Shown here in pieces: positions 48,848 through 59,067 of a stretch of DNA of 64,000 nt; the first letter of the stretch is position 1, and each line of letters begins with the position of its first letter. Origin of the DNA: CAZWSE01 sp964636575 (GTDB lineage Bacteria > Pseudomonadota > Alphaproteobacteria > Rhodobacterales > Rhodobacteraceae); contig CAZWSE010000001.1 in NCBI GenBank assembly GCA_964636575.1, forward strand, positions 1 through 64,000, read 5' to 3'. The notes under the pieces are model-generated. The model was not told the origin of the DNA. It was given only the letters and a program-made list of their open reading frames with translations, and did no database searches. The position numbers were made by a program, and so were the translations under genes.

Positions 48848-49561
48848 ATGCGACCTTCTGGACGGAACTTAGACGATCTGCGCAGCGTTTCAATTGAAAC
48901 AGGTGTCACGAAGCATGCTGAAGGATCGTGCATGATGAAAATGGGCGACACCCATGTTTTGTGTACTGCAACTATTGAAGACAGAGTGCCCCCGTTTATC
49001 AAAGGGTCTGGCCTTGGTTGGGTGACAGCCGAATACGGCATGTTGCCCCGCGCAACCAACACACGAATGCGGCGCGAAGCTGCGTCTGGCAAACAAGGTG
49101 GCAGGACTGTCGAAATCCAACGCTTGATCGGGCGCAGCCTGCGGGCGGGCGTCGATCGCTCTGCTTTGGGTGAGCGTCAGATCACCGTTGATTGCGATGT
49201 GATTCAAGCAGACGGCGGAACGCGCTGCGCCTCCATCACTGGCGGCTGGGTCGCGCTGCGTTTGGCCGTGAACAAACTGATGAAAGCAGGCGATGTGGTC
49301 AGCGATCCTTTGGTCGACCCCGTTGCGGCCATCAGTTGCGGAATCTACGCAGGCCAACCCGTTCTAGACCTTGACTATCCCGAGGATTCCGAAGCCGGCG
49401 TCGACGGTAACTTCATCATGACTGGGTCAGGTCGCTTGATCGAAGTTCAAATGTCAGCCGAAGGATCTACATATACCCGCGATGAGATGAACCAGCTAAT
49501 GGACCTTGCCGAAAAAGGCGTGGCCGAATTGGTTGCGGCGCAAAAGGCCGCTACATCGTGA
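48848..49561 (+). CDS. rph: Ribonuclease PH
   Basis: Phosphorolytic 3'-5' exoribonuclease that trims tRNA precursors. [38 protein letters not shown] and the active-site stretch [17 protein letters not shown] are visible; 237 residues is normal. It is divergent from hrcA and overlaps rdgB by four bases (GTGA). Confidence 0.97.
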   Translation: MRPSGRNLDDLRSVSIETGVTKHAEGSCMMKMGDTHVLCTATIEDRVPPFIKGSGLGWVTAEYGMLPRATNTRMRREAASGKQGGRTVEIQRLIGRSLRAGVDRSALGERQITVDCDVIQADGGTRCASITGGWVALRLAVNKLMKAGDVVSDPLVDPVAAISCGIYAGQPVLDLDYPEDSEAGVDGNFIMTGSGRLIEVQMSAEGSTYTRDEMNQLMDLAEKGVAELVAAQKAATS

Positions 49562-50169
49562 CCCGCAAATTCTTTGGCGACCGGCTTTTGGTGGCGACAC
49601 ACAACGCAGGCAAGCTGGAAGAAATGGTCGAGCTTTTGACGCCCTTCGGCGTGTCTGTTGTTGGCGCTGCTGAAATGAACTTGCCGGAGCCTGAGGAAAC
49701 AGAAGACACATTTGTTGGCAACGCGCGGATCAAAGCGCATGCAGCCGCAAAAGCGACAGGCCTTCCTGCCTTGTCGGATGACAGCGGCATAGAGGTTGAT
49801 GCATTGAACGGTGCGCCTGGCGTATACACCGCAGATTGGGCCGAAACCCCGAACGGTCGCGACTTCGTCATGGCAATGACCCGCACACATAGCGAACTTG
49901 AGGCCGTGAATGCCGGTTATCCGCGCACAGCCCGGTTCTGTTCGACCATGGTTTTGGCTTGGCCGGACGGACACGACGATGTTTTTGCGGGAAAGGTCGA
50001 GGGTACTCTCGTCTGGCCTATGCGTGGTGCACAGGGGCACGGATACGATCCGATGTTTCAGCCAATTGGGCACGATCAAACCTTCGCTGAAATGACCCAC
50101 GACGAAAAGAACAAGATCAGCCACCGCGCAGATGCGTTCAAAAAGTTCATCGCAGGCTGTTTTGAGTGA
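49558..50169 (+). CDS. rdgB: XTP/dITP diphosphatase (RdgB/HAM1 family)
   Basis: Removes non-canonical purine nucleotides from the pool. The substrate motif [16 protein letters not shown] (variant of SHNxGK), [18 protein letters not shown] and the C-terminal [10 protein letters not shown] are all present. It starts with GTG inside the rph stop and its 3' end overlaps the hemW start region. 203 residues. Confidence 0.96.
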   Translation: MTRKFFGDRLLVATHNAGKLEEMVELLTPFGVSVVGAAEMNLPEPEETEDTFVGNARIKAHAAAKATGLPALSDDSGIEVDALNGAPGVYTADWAETPNGRDFVMAMTRTHSELEAVNAGYPRTARFCSTMVLAWPDGHDDVFAGKVEGTLVWPMRGAQGHGYDPMFQPIGHDQTFAEMTHDEKNKISHRADAFKKFIAGCFE

Positions 50170-51319
50170 AGATTGGCAAAATGGTGGGTTTGGGCTTTAT
50201 GTCCACTGGCCTTTTTGTCAGGCGAAATGCCCTTACTGTGACTTCAACAGCCACGTTTCAGCAACAATAGACCAGTCCGCGTGGCGGCTTGCTTTGGTCA
50301 GCGAGCTGAAACGCGTTGCAGCACTAACGCCAGGCCGCGTTCTGAACAGTATCTTTTTCGGCGGCGGAACGCCCAGTCTTATGGATCCGTCTACTGTCGC
50401 GGCGATTATTGAAAAAGCCAGTGAGCTGTGGACGCCTGCAAACAACATCGAGATCACGCTGGAAGCCAACCCAACATCGGTCGAGGCCGGTAGGTTTCAA
50501 GGTTATAAAACAGCGGGCGTGAACAGAATATCGATGGGCATACAGGCGCTGGATGACGCGGACCTCAAGGCGCTGGGGCGCTTGCACACGGTGTCTGAGG
50601 CCAAAGCTGCGTTCGAGATTGCTCGAAACACTTTTGATAGGGTCAGTTTCGATCTGATCTATGCACGGCAAAATCAGTCTCTAACACGGTGGGAATCGGA
50701 GCTTTCCGACGCCCTGAGGCTCGCTATTGATCATTTGTCTCTCTATCAACTGACCATTGAAGATGGGACTGCTTTTGGCGACAGATATAAGCGTGGTGCA
50801 CTACGAGGCCTACCAAGCGACGACCTATCTGCGGACATGTTCCAGCTTACTCAAGACATAACGTCCGCTGCAGGAATGCCTGCTTACGAAGTATCCAACC
50901 ATGCGCGTGCGGATCAGCAGTCACTGCACAATCTTATTTACTGGACTTATGGTGATTACGCTGGAATTGGACCTGGAGCACATGGTCGTTTGACTCTGGG
51001 CGGTCAGCGCCACGCGTCGGAGGCATACAGCAATCCGGCCAAGTGGCTTGAGCTGGCAAAGCGTGGAAATGCAGACAAATCAGTAACTACTGTATCAAAT
51101 GAAGATCAGGCCACCGAGATGTTGCTGATGGGCCTGCGGCTGCACGATGGTATCGACACGCGCAGGTTCGAGAAGCTAAACGGCAAAACTCTAGACCCCC
51201 AAACAGTCCAAGACCTAGAAGACCTAGGGATGATAAAGGTGGGTAAACATAATTTATCTGTTACAAATCAAGGGCTTATGGTTCTAAATTCGATTATAGG
51301 CAAGCTGCTAACTGCTTAG
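50162..51319 (+). CDS. hemW: Radical SAM heme chaperone HemW
   Basis: Radical SAM protein that delivers heme, long mistaken for coproporphyrinogen oxidase HemN. The cluster motif [10 protein letters not shown] (CxxxCxxC) is at about residues 19-28, with GGGTPSLMD and the C-terminal HemN_C region ([15 protein letters not shown]). I prefer TTG 50162, overlapping the rdgB stop and giving 385 residues; ATG 50132 ten codons earlier has no ribosome site. Its last 12 bases overlap the end of convergent parB. Confidence 0.92.
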   Translation: MSEDWQNGGFGLYVHWPFCQAKCPYCDFNSHVSATIDQSAWRLALVSELKRVAALTPGRVLNSIFFGGGTPSLMDPSTVAAIIEKASELWTPANNIEITLEANPTSVEAGRFQGYKTAGVNRISMGIQALDDADLKALGRLHTVSEAKAAFEIARNTFDRVSFDLIYARQNQSLTRWESELSDALRLAIDHLSLYQLTIEDGTAFGDRYKRGALRGLPSDDLSADMFQLTQDITSAAGMPAYEVSNHARADQQSLHNLIYWTYGDYAGIGPGAHGRLTLGGQRHASEAYSNPAKWLELAKRGNADKSVTTVSNEDQATEMLLMGLRLHDGIDTRRFEKLNGKTLDPQTVQDLEDLGMIKVGKHNLSVTNQGLMVLNSIIGKLLTA

Positions 51320-52201
51320 CAATCCGCACAGCCGGTCCAAAGCTTCAAGATTCGCATACTTGACGGTCAATTGACCGCTTTCGCCAGAGCCTTTGTGCTC
51401 AATCGATACCTTCATGCCTAAAGCCGCACTAAGGTCGCCCTCAAGCGCTAAGGTGTCAGCGTCCTTGGTCTGTGCTTTAGTTCCGCCGCCCTTCTGCTTA
51501 GTCGGACCGCCCTGCCCTTCAACACGGACCATCTCTTCGGTCTTGCGAACCGACCAGCGTTCGGCGATCGCCCGCTTCGCCATCGCCAAGGGAGCTTCCG
51601 CCATAAGCAATGCCCGAGCATGACCTGCACTAATTTTACCTTCTTGGACAAAGCCAAGAACATCTTCTGGCAAGTTGAGCAAACGCATCAAGTTGGCAAT
51701 GTGGCTCCGGCTTTTACCCAAAGCTTCCGACAGCTTTTCTTGAGTGTGACCGAACTTGTCCATCAACTGCTTGTACCCGGCGGCTTCTTCAATCGGGTTG
51801 AGGTCAGCGCGCTGAATGTTCTCGATAATCGCAATTTCAAGAACTTCGGTGTCGTTCAAGTCGCGAACAACCACCGGCAGATCATGTAGGTTAGCAGCTT
51901 GTGCCGCGCGCCATCGCCGTTCCCCTGCGACGATCTCAAACTGATCCTTGCCTTTGGGCCGCACGATCAAAGGCTGGATAACACCTTTTTCTTTAACCGA
52001 CGCAGTGAGGTCTCGCAGGTCTTCTTCTGCGAAACGTCGGCGCGGCTGGTCAGGGTTTGGTTTGATATTCTCAATCGGGATGCGTCGGTCAGCTGTACGA
52101 GGCGCCCCCGGTTCAGCGACTTGGTTCTCTGGGCCGACATCCGCCATCAGGGCAGAAAGACCTCTACCCAGACCGCGTTTCTTCTCTTTCTTATCTGCCA
52201 T
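51308..52201 (-). CDS. parB: Chromosome partitioning protein ParB
   Basis: CTP-dependent DNA clamp that loads at parS near the origin. The N-terminal basic segment RGLGRGLSALMADVG, the CTP-binding motif GERRWRAAQAA, the arginine patch ENIQRADLNPIEEA, the helix-turn-helix (KLSEALGKSRSHIANLMRLL) and the C-terminal dimerisation domain are all visible. ATG 52201 (MADKKEKKRGLG) gives 297 residues. Two parS sites lie 1.4 and 3.3 kb upstream; parA is 13 bp away. Confidence 0.97.
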   Translation of the reverse strand: MADKKEKKRGLGRGLSALMADVGPENQVAEPGAPRTADRRIPIENIKPNPDQPRRRFAEEDLRDLTASVKEKGVIQPLIVRPKGKDQFEIVAGERRWRAAQAANLHDLPVVVRDLNDTEVLEIAIIENIQRADLNPIEEAAGYKQLMDKFGHTQEKLSEALGKSRSHIANLMRLLNLPEDVLGFVQEGKISAGHARALLMAEAPLAMAKRAIAERWSVRKTEEMVRVEGQGGPTKQKGGGTKAQTKDADTLALEGDLSAALGMKVSIEHKGSGESGQLTVKYANLEALDRLCGLLSS

Positions 52202-52214
52202 GTTTGCCTCCGTT

Positions 52215-53027
52215 CTAAGCCGCTGTACGCGACGCATGTTTATTCAAAAGCTCTTTTGCGAGATCAATATAAGCGCGTGAACCCTTTGATTTTGGGTCAT
52301 ATTCCAGTGCGGACATTGCAAAGGAAGGTGCCTCACTTAATCGAACGTTACGCGGTATTTTCGTCTGAAATACAAGATCGCCTAGGTTGTCCCGAGCATC
52401 AGATTCGACCTGCTGAGACAGATTGTTCCGCGTGTCAAACATGGTGAGGACAACGCCCTCTAGACGAAGCTCAGGGTTGGCTGTTTGCCGCACCTCACGA
52501 ACTGTGAGCATCAGTTGCGAAAGCCCCTCTAGCGCGAAGAACTCAGACTGTAACGGCACAAGAACAGAATGGGACGCCACCATCGCGTTGATCGTGAGAA
52601 GATTTAGTGATGGCGGGCAATCGATCAAAACGTAGTCGAATTCAAATCGATCCATCGCCGTTTGCCGCAGGGCATCGTGCAGCAGGAAGCTTCGGCGTTC
52701 ATTTGAGACCAACTCCATATCGGCAGAGCTTAAGTCAACAGTTGCGGGAATGATCTTCAACCGATCCATATTCGTCGGTAATACAATGTCCTCTAGCACT
52801 ACATCGTCTAGCAATAGATCATATGTAGTCAGTTTACGGTCGTCAACATCTACACCTAGTCCCGTAGAGGCGTTCCCCTGCGGATCGAGGTCTATGAGAA
52901 GAACATGGCACCCATTTTGAACAAGTCCAGCGGCGAGATTAATTGAAGTGGTTGTCTTCCCTACGCCACCTTTTTGGTTGGCAATCGAAATAATCTTCGG
53001 CCCTTGTGGACGAGAATGATCAAGCAC
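52215..53027 (-). CDS. parA: Chromosome partitioning ATPase ParA
   Basis: Deviant Walker-type ATPase that moves ParB-parS complexes apart. The motif ANQKGGVGKTTTSINLAAGL is near the N-terminus, with LLIDLDPQGNASTGLG and DYVLIDCPPSLN. I take GTG 53027, seven bases after AGGAG, giving 270 residues; a TTG five codons upstream is the only other candidate. It overlaps the rsmG end by 8 bp. Confidence 0.97.
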   Translation of the reverse strand: MLDHSRPQGPKIISIANQKGGVGKTTTSINLAAGLVQNGCHVLLIDLDPQGNASTGLGVDVDDRKLTTYDLLLDDVVLEDIVLPTNMDRLKIIPATVDLSSADMELVSNERRSFLLHDALRQTAMDRFEFDYVLIDCPPSLNLLTINAMVASHSVLVPLQSEFFALEGLSQLMLTVREVRQTANPELRLEGVVLTMFDTRNNLSQQVESDARDNLGDLVFQTKIPRNVRLSEAPSFAMSALEYDPKSKGSRAYIDLAKELLNKHASRTAA

Positions 53028-53637
53028 GCTGCACTCCTGCAATCTTCAAGATAACCGCATCTGGTTCTGTTCTACTGCTAACCGCTTTGTAATCGAACTT
53101 CCACTGCTCTTGTGCCAACAAAAGCTCTTCCTTCCAGCGCGCGCCTTTCATAAAGAGCCCCTCTGCCCCATCGTTCGCATGTGTTTGAAAATACCCTAGA
53201 AGCGAAGAGAGATCCGCTAAGGCACGGGCTGAGATGACGTCTGCCCCCTGTGGCTTCGCGGCTTCTATACGTCCGGACACAACAGTCCCAGCAACACCGG
53301 TTTCACGCAACACAGTACGCAAGAATACAGCCTTGCGCTGATCGCTTTCAACAAGGGACACCTTCATGTCCTTGGCAAACTCATCGGCAAGTATAGCCAC
53401 GACACACCCAGGGAATCCCCCACCACTGCCCAAATCTAACCAGTGATTTCCGGTGCTCATTTCGAATATCTGCACAGAATCAACAATATGGCGATTCCAG
53501 ACGCTGTCGATCGTCGACTTGGCCACGAGATTGATGCTTGGATTCCACTTTCGCACCAAACTTTCATATAGCCGTAGGCGCTCGAGTGTTTCACGTGAAA
53601 CATCCGCCTCTGTGACTTTAGCCCTCTTCTCGCTCAC
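53020..53637 (-). CDS. rsmG: 16S rRNA (guanine-N7) methyltransferase RsmG (GidB)
   Basis: Methylates G527 of 16S rRNA; loss gives low-level streptomycin resistance in other bacteria. [20 protein letters not shown] is the SAM motif, and [20 protein letters not shown] is family-typical. The GTG start overlaps the mnmG stop (GTGA). Residues [10 protein letters not shown] near the N-terminus are encoded by a stretch that contains a perfect parS site. 205 residues. Confidence 0.97.
   Translation of the reverse strand: MSEKRAKVTEADVSRETLERLRLYESLVRKWNPSINLVAKSTIDSVWNRHIVDSVQIFEMSTGNHWLDLGSGGGFPGCVVAILADEFAKDMKVSLVESDQRKAVFLRTVLRETGVAGTVVSGRIEAAKPQGADVISARALADLSSLLGYFQTHANDGAEGLFMKGARWKEELLLAQEQWKFDYKAVSSRTEPDAVILKIAGVQRA
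53587..53602. other. parS centromere site 1 (inside rsmG)
   Basis: TGTTTCACGTGAAACA is a perfect 16-bp palindrome identical to the ParB-binding consensus. It lies in the rsmG coding frame and encodes part of VSRETL, 0.6 kb upstream of the parA start and about 5.4 kb from the origin. Confidence 0.95.
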
Positions 53638-55511
53638 GCCCTCTTTTTCCTGTCATGTTGACGAAGCTTGGCAAGCAGCAACGCAAGCGCAGCTGGTGTC
53701 ATCCCGTCCACTCTGGATGCTTGCGATAGGTTTTCTGGCTGAGTGCGGATCAGCTTGCCCTTCAGTTCATTCGACAAACCGTTCAGTGCATCATAGTCGA
53801 AGTCTGCAGGTATTTTCTGCGCCTCATCCTTCTTAAGAGACATAACCTCACGGTTCTGGCGCTCGATGTACGTGACGTACAGAGCCTCTCTCTCCAACTG
53901 AGCTACTGTTTCCATGTCCTGCTGCTTAAGTGTTGGCGCAAGCTCAAACAGATCTGAGAATTGAACATTGGGAAACGCGAGCACTTGCTGCAGCGTACGA
54001 CGTGATCCATCTTGTTTGACGTCAATTCCAGAAGACTGGAGTTGTGTCGGAGAAAAGCTCTCGGAGGTGAGCGCCTCTCTGCCCACCACCAAACGATCCA
54101 TCTTATTCTTGAAAGCTGCTTCGCGTGGCGCACCAACACAGCCCAAGCTTGTACCAAGCGGCGTCAGGCGCTGATCCGCATTATCTGCCCGCAGGGACAA
54201 GCGGAACTCGGCGCGCGACGTGAACATGCGGTAGGGCTCCAAGACACCACGCGTGGTCAAATCATCTATCATAACCCCGATGTAGCTGTCGGCCCTGCTC
54301 ATGACGACTGGATCTTCTCCTCGCACACTGAGTGCCGCATTCAAGCCGGCGACCAAGCCCTGCGCGGCAGCCTCTTCATAGCCCGTTGTTCCGTTGATCT
54401 GACCGGCCAGATAAAGCCCAGGTACAGATTTAGTTTGCAAGTCAGCCCCAAGCGCGCGCGGATCAACGTAGTCGTATTCTATGGCATAGCCCGGTTGAAG
54501 TATCTTTGCCTCTTCTAATCCCACAATCGAATGCACGTAGTCCATTTGCACATCTAAGGGCAGGGACGTCGAAATCCCGTTGGGGTATACCGCATCAGTT
54601 GTAAGCCCCTCTGGTTCAAGGAAAATCTGGTGTGAGGTCTTATCAGCAAACCGTACAATCTTGTCCTCTATGGAGGGACAATATCTTGGTCCTACGCCCT
54701 CTATATGACCACCATACATAGCTGAGCGATCCAAGTTTTCTCGGATAATCTCGTGAGTCCTCTCGTTTGTGTGTGTGATCCCGCAAGACACCTGCTGCGC
54801 AACGGGCGAATTGGACAGAAACGAGAACATGGTAGGCTCATCGTCCCCTGGCTGCTCTTCAAGGCCAGTCCAGTCAATCGTTTTTGTGTCAAGACGGGGA
54901 GGGGTGCCAGTCTTGAGTCGCCCCAACGGCAAATCAAAGGAATCAATACGTTCGGCGAGCTTGATGGAGGGCTTTTCTCCCATTCGACCGCCAGACCTCG
55001 CTTGATCTCCCACGTGGATAACCCCGCGCAAGAATGTACCAGTGGTGAGTACCACAGCGCTACTTTTCAATGTGCTGCCGTCCGCAAGAAGAACACCACC
55101 AACCCTGTCGCCAATCATAACGAAATCAACAACTTCGCCCACGATCACTTGAAGATCTTGTTGTGCCTCAACGTGACGAAGGACAGCTTTCCTGTACAGA
55201 TCCCTGTCGGCTTGTGCCCGAGGTCCCTGTACAGCAGGACCTTTACGACGGTTCAAAAGGCGGAACTGAATACCGGCGGCGTCAGCACAACGCCCCATGA
55301 CTCCATCCAAAGCATCGATTTCGCGTACCAGATGACCCTTTCCCAACCCACCAATTGCGGGATTACAGGACATTACTCCGATCCCCTCATGAGTCAGAGT
55401 CACAAGTCCAGTCCGGGCACCCATACGAGCTGATGAAAGCGCGCCCTCAACACCCGCGTGACCGCCGCCGATGACAAGTACATCAAAATCATTTTGTTTC
55501 ACGTGAAACAC
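53634..55511 (-). CDS. mnmG: tRNA uridine 5-carboxymethylaminomethyl synthesis protein MnmG (GidA)
   Basis: FAD protein that with MnmE modifies U34 of several tRNAs. The N-terminal dinucleotide motif [37 protein letters not shown] and the C-terminal helical domain are intact over 625 residues. It starts with GTG: MFHVKQ is encoded by GTGTTTCACGTGAAACAA, which carries the second parS site. mnmE ends 4 bp upstream, and rsmG overlaps the 3' end. Confidence 0.98.
   Translation of the reverse strand: MFHVKQNDFDVLVIGGGHAGVEGALSSARMGARTGLVTLTHEGIGVMSCNPAIGGLGKGHLVREIDALDGVMGRCADAAGIQFRLLNRRKGPAVQGPRAQADRDLYRKAVLRHVEAQQDLQVIVGEVVDFVMIGDRVGGVLLADGSTLKSSAVVLTTGTFLRGVIHVGDQARSGGRMGEKPSIKLAERIDSFDLPLGRLKTGTPPRLDTKTIDWTGLEEQPGDDEPTMFSFLSNSPVAQQVSCGITHTNERTHEIIRENLDRSAMYGGHIEGVGPRYCPSIEDKIVRFADKTSHQIFLEPEGLTTDAVYPNGISTSLPLDVQMDYVHSIVGLEEAKILQPGYAIEYDYVDPRALGADLQTKSVPGLYLAGQINGTTGYEEAAAQGLVAGLNAALSVRGEDPVVMSRADSYIGVMIDDLTTRGVLEPYRMFTSRAEFRLSLRADNADQRLTPLGTSLGCVGAPREAAFKNKMDRLVVGREALTSESFSPTQLQSSGIDVKQDGSRRTLQQVLAFPNVQFSDLFELAPTLKQQDMETVAQLEREALYVTYIERQNREVMSLKKDEAQKIPADFDYDALNGLSNELKGKLIRTQPENLSQASRVDGMTPAALALLLAKLRQHDRKKRA
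55495..55510. other. parS centromere site 2 (5' end of mnmG)
   Basis: A second perfect TGTTTCACGTGAAACA, covering codons 1-6 of mnmG and the base before. It lies about 1.9 kb from site 1 and 3.4 kb from the origin candidate. Confidence 0.95.
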
Positions 55512-55515
55512 TCCA

Positions 55516-56796
55516 TCACTTACCGATGCAAAAACTCAAGAAGATTTCGTCCAGAAGGGACTCGACATCAATGCGCCCTATTAGCGACTCTAGTCGTCGA
55601 ATCGCAACGCGTATCTCATCCGCTGCTATATCATAGTGATCTTGACCGACCTGCAGTAATCGTCGCGCTTCATCCAAAGCGGTTGAGGCCTCTGTCATTG
55701 CAACCCTGTGCCTGTGCCGGGTCGAGACACCAGATCGCTGTGCTTTATTCGATAGGGCCTCCGATAGTCTCCCTACTAAGGCTTCGATTCCATATCCCGT
55801 TAAGCCCGATACACCGTCAACCGGTGACCCTTCATCAGACTTCGCCATCAGTACAATATCCCCATCTCGAGCCGGGATGCCCGTATGCTGTGGGTCCTCA
55901 GACAGAATTACACGTATGTCAGCCGACTCGGCGCGTTCCAGCGCTCGGGCTATACCAATCTTTTCTACCGCATCGTCCGTATCACGCACGCCCGCCGTGT
56001 CCAGAAAAGTCACAGGCAGACCGGACAGATCCATTCGGACCTCAATCACATCCCGTGTCGTCCCAGCAACTTCGGACGTAATGGCAGCCTCTCGTCCAGC
56101 TAAGTTATTGATTAAAGTGGATTTTCCTGTATTTGGGGCGCCAATGATGGCAACCTCAAACCCTGTGCGAACACGTTCCGCTACCAAAACACCGGCAGAT
56201 TCTTTTTCAAGCTCTACTTGCACAGCCTCTAACAGAGCTGAGACCTCGGGCGTCACATCCTCGGGTACATCTTCGTCCGCAAAATCAATCGTCGCCTCGA
56301 TCAAAGATGCAGCCCGAATGAGTTTCCTCCGCCAATCTTCTACTAGATCACCCAAAGCGCCTGAAAGAACACGAAAAGCCTGTGCGCGTTGGGCTTCTGT
56401 CTCAGCGTCGATAAGATCAGCCAGTCCTTCCACCTCAGCGAGGTCTAGCTTTTCATTCTCAAGCGCGCGACGTGTGAATTCACCAGCTTCCGCCAAGATA
56501 CATCCAAGACTGCCCAATTCGTCCAGAACAGACGATACAACTGCAGTACTTCCATGCAGATGAAGCTCAACCACATCTTCGCCTGTAAAGCTGGCCGGCG
56601 CGGGAAACTGAAGAACCAAGGCTTGGTCTAACACGCGACCATCTTTTGCCGTAAGGGCACGAAGCCCAGCAAGACGGGCAGGGGGTAGCGGTCCACAAAG
56701 CGACTGAACAGCCTCAAACGCCCAAGGGCCAGACAGACGCACAACTGAAACACCCGCCTTACCAGGCGCAGACGCCAAGGCAAAAATCGTGCTCAT
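55516..56796 (-). CDS. mnmE: tRNA modification GTPase MnmE (TrmE)
   Basis: GTPase partner of MnmG. The N-terminal tetrahydrofolate-binding domain ([20 protein letters not shown]), the inserted G domain ([32 protein letters not shown]) and the extreme C-terminal CIGK motif, whose Cys is needed for modification, are all present. 426 residues. It follows rho by 30 bp. Confidence 0.97.
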   Translation of the reverse strand: MSTIFALASAPGKAGVSVVRLSGPWAFEAVQSLCGPLPPARLAGLRALTAKDGRVLDQALVLQFPAPASFTGEDVVELHLHGSTAVVSSVLDELGSLGCILAEAGEFTRRALENEKLDLAEVEGLADLIDAETEAQRAQAFRVLSGALGDLVEDWRRKLIRAASLIEATIDFADEDVPEDVTPEVSALLEAVQVELEKESAGVLVAERVRTGFEVAIIGAPNTGKSTLINNLAGREAAITSEVAGTTRDVIEVRMDLSGLPVTFLDTAGVRDTDDAVEKIGIARALERAESADIRVILSEDPQHTGIPARDGDIVLMAKSDEGSPVDGVSGLTGYGIEALVGRLSEALSNKAQRSGVSTRHRHRVAMTEASTALDEARRLLQVGQDHYDIAADEIRVAIRRLESLIGRIDVESLLDEIFLSFCIGK

Positions 56797-56808
56797 ATCA
56801 GATAACCC

Positions 56809-56826
56809 TTTGTTATAAATAACAAA
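56809..56826. repeat. 18-bp AT palindrome between rho and mnmE
   Basis: TTTGTTAT-AA-ATAACAAA is a perfect inverted repeat filling the short gap just after the rho stop. It has no T run behind it on the minus strand, so it is unlikely to be a simple terminator; a protein-binding site or a processing hairpin between rho and mnmE is possible. Confidence 0.5.
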
Positions 56827-58125
56827 TTAGGTGTTCATGGAATCGAAGAACTCTGAATTTGTCTTTGTCTGCTTCAACTTAGAAATCAGGAACTCAATCG
56901 CATCCGTCGTCCCCATCGGGTTCAAAATACGACGCAGCACAAAGGTCTTCTGAAGGTCCAATTTGTCGACGAGGAGGTCCTCTTTGCGCGTACCCGATTT
57001 TAGAATATCGATGGCTGGGAAGACCCGTTTGTCTGCAATCTTCCGATCCAAAACGATTTCTGAGTTACCGGTCCCTTTGAATTCCTCAAAGATAACTTCG
57101 TCCATGCGGCTACCAGTATCGATCAGTGCCGTGGCGACGATTGTCAGTGATCCACCTTCTTCGATGTTCCGTGCAGCCCCAAAGAAGCGCTTTGGACGTT
57201 GTAGGGCGTTCGCATCCACACCACCTGTTAGAACTTTACCAGAGGACGGCACAACCGTATTGAACGCGCGGCCAAGGCGGGTCACGGAATCTAGCAAGAT
57301 CACAACGTCTCGCTTATGTTCAACCAGACGTTTGGCTTTCTCGATCACCATCTCGGCAACGGCCACGTGACGGGTTGCGGGTTCATCAAAGGTAGAGCTT
57401 ACAACTTCGCCCTTAACAGAGCGCTGCATGTCTGTAACTTCTTCCGGCCGCTCATCGATCAGAAGAACGATCAGATAGCACTCAGGATGGTTCTTTTCGA
57501 TGCTATTGGCGATGTTTTGCAACAAAACAGTTTTACCAGTTCGTGGCGGCGCCACAATCAGCGAACGTTGGCCTTTCCCGATTGGAGCCACGAGATCAAT
57601 AATGCGCGGAGAACGGTCTTTTACCGTTGGATCATCTACTTCCATCGTCAGACGCTCGTCTGGGTAGAGCGGCGTGAGGTTCTCAAAGGCAATTTTGTGC
57701 TTTGCCTTCTCTGGCTCTTCAAAATTGATCTTGGTCACGTTGGTTAGGGCAAAATAGCGTTCGACCTCTCCGGGAGCGACCATCATACCTTCAATCGTAT
57801 CGCCGGTCCGCAAAGAATACATTCGGATCATTTCTGGCGAGACATAGATATCTTCTGGACCTGGCAAGTAGTTTGCTTCTGGTGAACGTAAAAATCCAAA
57901 TCCATCTTGCAGTACTTCCAGAACACCATCTCCGAAGATTTCCCAACCTTCATCTGCACGTTCGCGCAGAATCTGGAACATCATATCGCCCTTACGCATG
58001 GTCGAGGCGTTCTCGATCTCCAGCTCTTCCGCCATCGACAGAAGGTCTTTCGGGCTACGGCCCTTAAGCTCAGCCAAAGTTAGCGTGCCTGTTACGGCAT
58101 CGTCATCCACTACGTCATCAGTCAT
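56827..58125 (-). CDS. rho: Transcription termination factor Rho
   Basis: Hexameric RNA helicase that ends transcription. The N-terminal RNA-binding region (cold-shock-like, [20 protein letters not shown]) and the ATPase ([36 protein letters not shown]) are intact over 432 residues. TTAGGAGC lies before the ATG. It heads rho-mnmE-mnmG-rsmG-parA-parB, all read away from the origin. Confidence 0.98.
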   Translation of the reverse strand: MTDDVVDDDAVTGTLTLAELKGRSPKDLLSMAEELEIENASTMRKGDMMFQILRERADEGWEIFGDGVLEVLQDGFGFLRSPEANYLPGPEDIYVSPEMIRMYSLRTGDTIEGMMVAPGEVERYFALTNVTKINFEEPEKAKHKIAFENLTPLYPDERLTMEVDDPTVKDRSPRIIDLVAPIGKGQRSLIVAPPRTGKTVLLQNIANSIEKNHPECYLIVLLIDERPEEVTDMQRSVKGEVVSSTFDEPATRHVAVAEMVIEKAKRLVEHKRDVVILLDSVTRLGRAFNTVVPSSGKVLTGGVDANALQRPKRFFGAARNIEEGGSLTIVATALIDTGSRMDEVIFEEFKGTGNSEIVLDRKIADKRVFPAIDILKSGTRKEDLLVDKLDLQKTFVLRRILNPMGTTDAIEFLISKLKQTKTNSEFFDSMNT

Positions 58126-58244
58126 TACATGCTCCTAAGGCCTGTCATCGCAAGCCACGCATTAGTCTATTCTGGAAATACTCTGATGCCCGGACGGGCG
58201 GAGTGGTGCTGTCTTAGGATTTCATAAGCCATGAGTCAATAAAC

Positions 58245-58694
58245 CTAGAATTTAACAACGACCGAGATCACGATAATGAACATCAAGATCGTCGGTACTT
58301 CGTTCATGATTCTGTACTGTCGACCTGTAAGGGTGTTTGTGTCGTTCAGGAGCTTTTTGCGCTGAACATTCAACCATTGATGGAACCCTGTCATTGCGAT
58401 CACAGAAACGGCCTTTGTCCACGGCCAAATCTCAGACCAATCAACAATTCCTGGAGTAAAAACTAATGCCAACCCAAAGACCCATGTGGCGATCATTGAT
58501 GGCCGAATGATCACCCTAAACAACTTTTCTTCCATCATCTGAAAGATAGGCTGTGCATTTTCAACATTCATCGCTTGTTCAACGTGGTACACGTAGACAC
58601 GCGGTAAATAAAACAGGCCTGCCATCCAAGAGACCACAGCCATAATGTGAAATGCTTTGGTCCAAGGATAAAGATTTGCCAGAATATCGCCCAT
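58245..58694 (-). CDS. hemJ: Protoporphyrinogen oxidase HemJ
   Basis: Membrane enzyme oxidising protoporphyrinogen IX, the step before ferrochelatase. The 149-residue protein has four predicted helices, with LYPWTKAFHIMAVVSWMAGLFYLPRVYVYH at the N-terminus (conserved His and Arg) and KAVSVIAMTGFHQWLN. It is the first gene left of the origin candidate, 119 bp from rho. Confidence 0.95.
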   Translation of the reverse strand: MGDILANLYPWTKAFHIMAVVSWMAGLFYLPRVYVYHVEQAMNVENAQPIFQMMEEKLFRVIIRPSMIATWVFGLALVFTPGIVDWSEIWPWTKAVSVIAMTGFHQWLNVQRKKLLNDTNTLTGRQYRIMNEVPTILMFIIVISVVVKF

Positions 58695-58720
58695 AGCGTC
58701 TCTCTCTTTCTGAGCCCCTC

Positions 58721-58760
58721 TTAATAATAAAATAAGAAAGAAAGAAAGGATGATGATTTA
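58721..58760. other. AT/purine-rich stretch, possible DNA unwinding element
   Basis: TTAATAATAAAATAAGAAAG continues with AAAGAAAGGATGATGATTTA; almost free of G-C pairs and adjacent to the first DnaA-like box. Confidence 0.5.
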
Positions 58761-58777
58761 GTAGAGCCGTCAGAAAC

Positions 58778-58786
58778 TGTGGATCA
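58778..58786 (-). promoter_or_regulatory. DnaA-box-like site (G-box type)
   Basis: TGATCCACA on the minus strand differs from the E. coli consensus TTATCCACA at two positions and equals the G-box form described for the Caulobacter origin. It forms an inverted pair with 58831-58839. Confidence 0.65.
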
Positions 58787-58830
58787 AATTGTTATCCCAA
58801 GAGTTTTCCATGTGGGCACAAGTTTTCAAT

Positions 58831-58839
58831 TGATCCACA
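58831..58839 (+). promoter_or_regulatory. DnaA-box-like site (G-box type)
   Basis: TGATCCACA on the plus strand, the inverted partner of the 58778-58786 box; homology extends outward to CAATTGATCCACA against CAATTTGATCCACA. Confidence 0.65.
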
Positions 58840-58935
58840 AAAGCCAAAGAAATCAGAAACTTGAAAATTGGAATCATTGTATAAGTCTGGGATAAAACAG
58901 AATAGGAGGTATCCAAGGCGTCAGCCGATCCATCC

Positions 58936-58944
58936 TTTTCCACA
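58936..58944 (+). promoter_or_regulatory. DnaA-box-like site
   Basis: TTTTCCACA fits the relaxed DnaA consensus TTWTNCACA. Confidence 0.6.
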
Positions 58945-59058
58945 CACGGACATAAACCTGTGAAACAACGTGAAACACAGATTGGTTTGTGCAGTTGCTA
59001 ACTTCCATGGAATTGTACAAAAGAAACCCCTAACAAATCCTTTATGTCTTCCACGAGG

Positions 59059-59067
59059 TTATGCACA
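59059..59067 (+). promoter_or_regulatory. DnaA-box-like site at the maf start
   Basis: TTATGCACA fits TTWTNCACA and overlaps the first base of the maf start codon, so DnaA binding here could also affect maf expression. Confidence 0.5.

Larger units (their letters stand above)
58695..59066. other. Candidate chromosomal replication origin (oriC)
   Basis: This 372-bp gene-free stretch is the longest in the window. It separates minus-strand genes (hemJ, rho...parB) from plus-strand genes (maf, aroE, coaE, dnaQ) and sits beside parAB and two parS sites. It holds an AT-rich purine run suited to unwinding (58721-58760), two inverted TGATCCACA boxes, a TTTTCCACA box, two weak TTATCCC boxes and an ATCAA-N4-TTA stretch close to the IHF consensus (58783-58794). 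hemJ-maf is also the neighbourhood of the origin in related alphaproteobacteria, as far as I recall. Confidence 0.82.

Noticed and set aside
48735..48893. N-terminal extension of hrcA
   Set aside because: It runs across the divergent promoter region and the start of rph; the HrcA winged helix starts at the chosen ATG.
58792..58800. TTATCCCAA and TTATCCCAG (58887-58895) as full DnaA boxes
   Set aside because: Each has two mismatches in the CACA part; they may be weak sites but are not listed as separate features.
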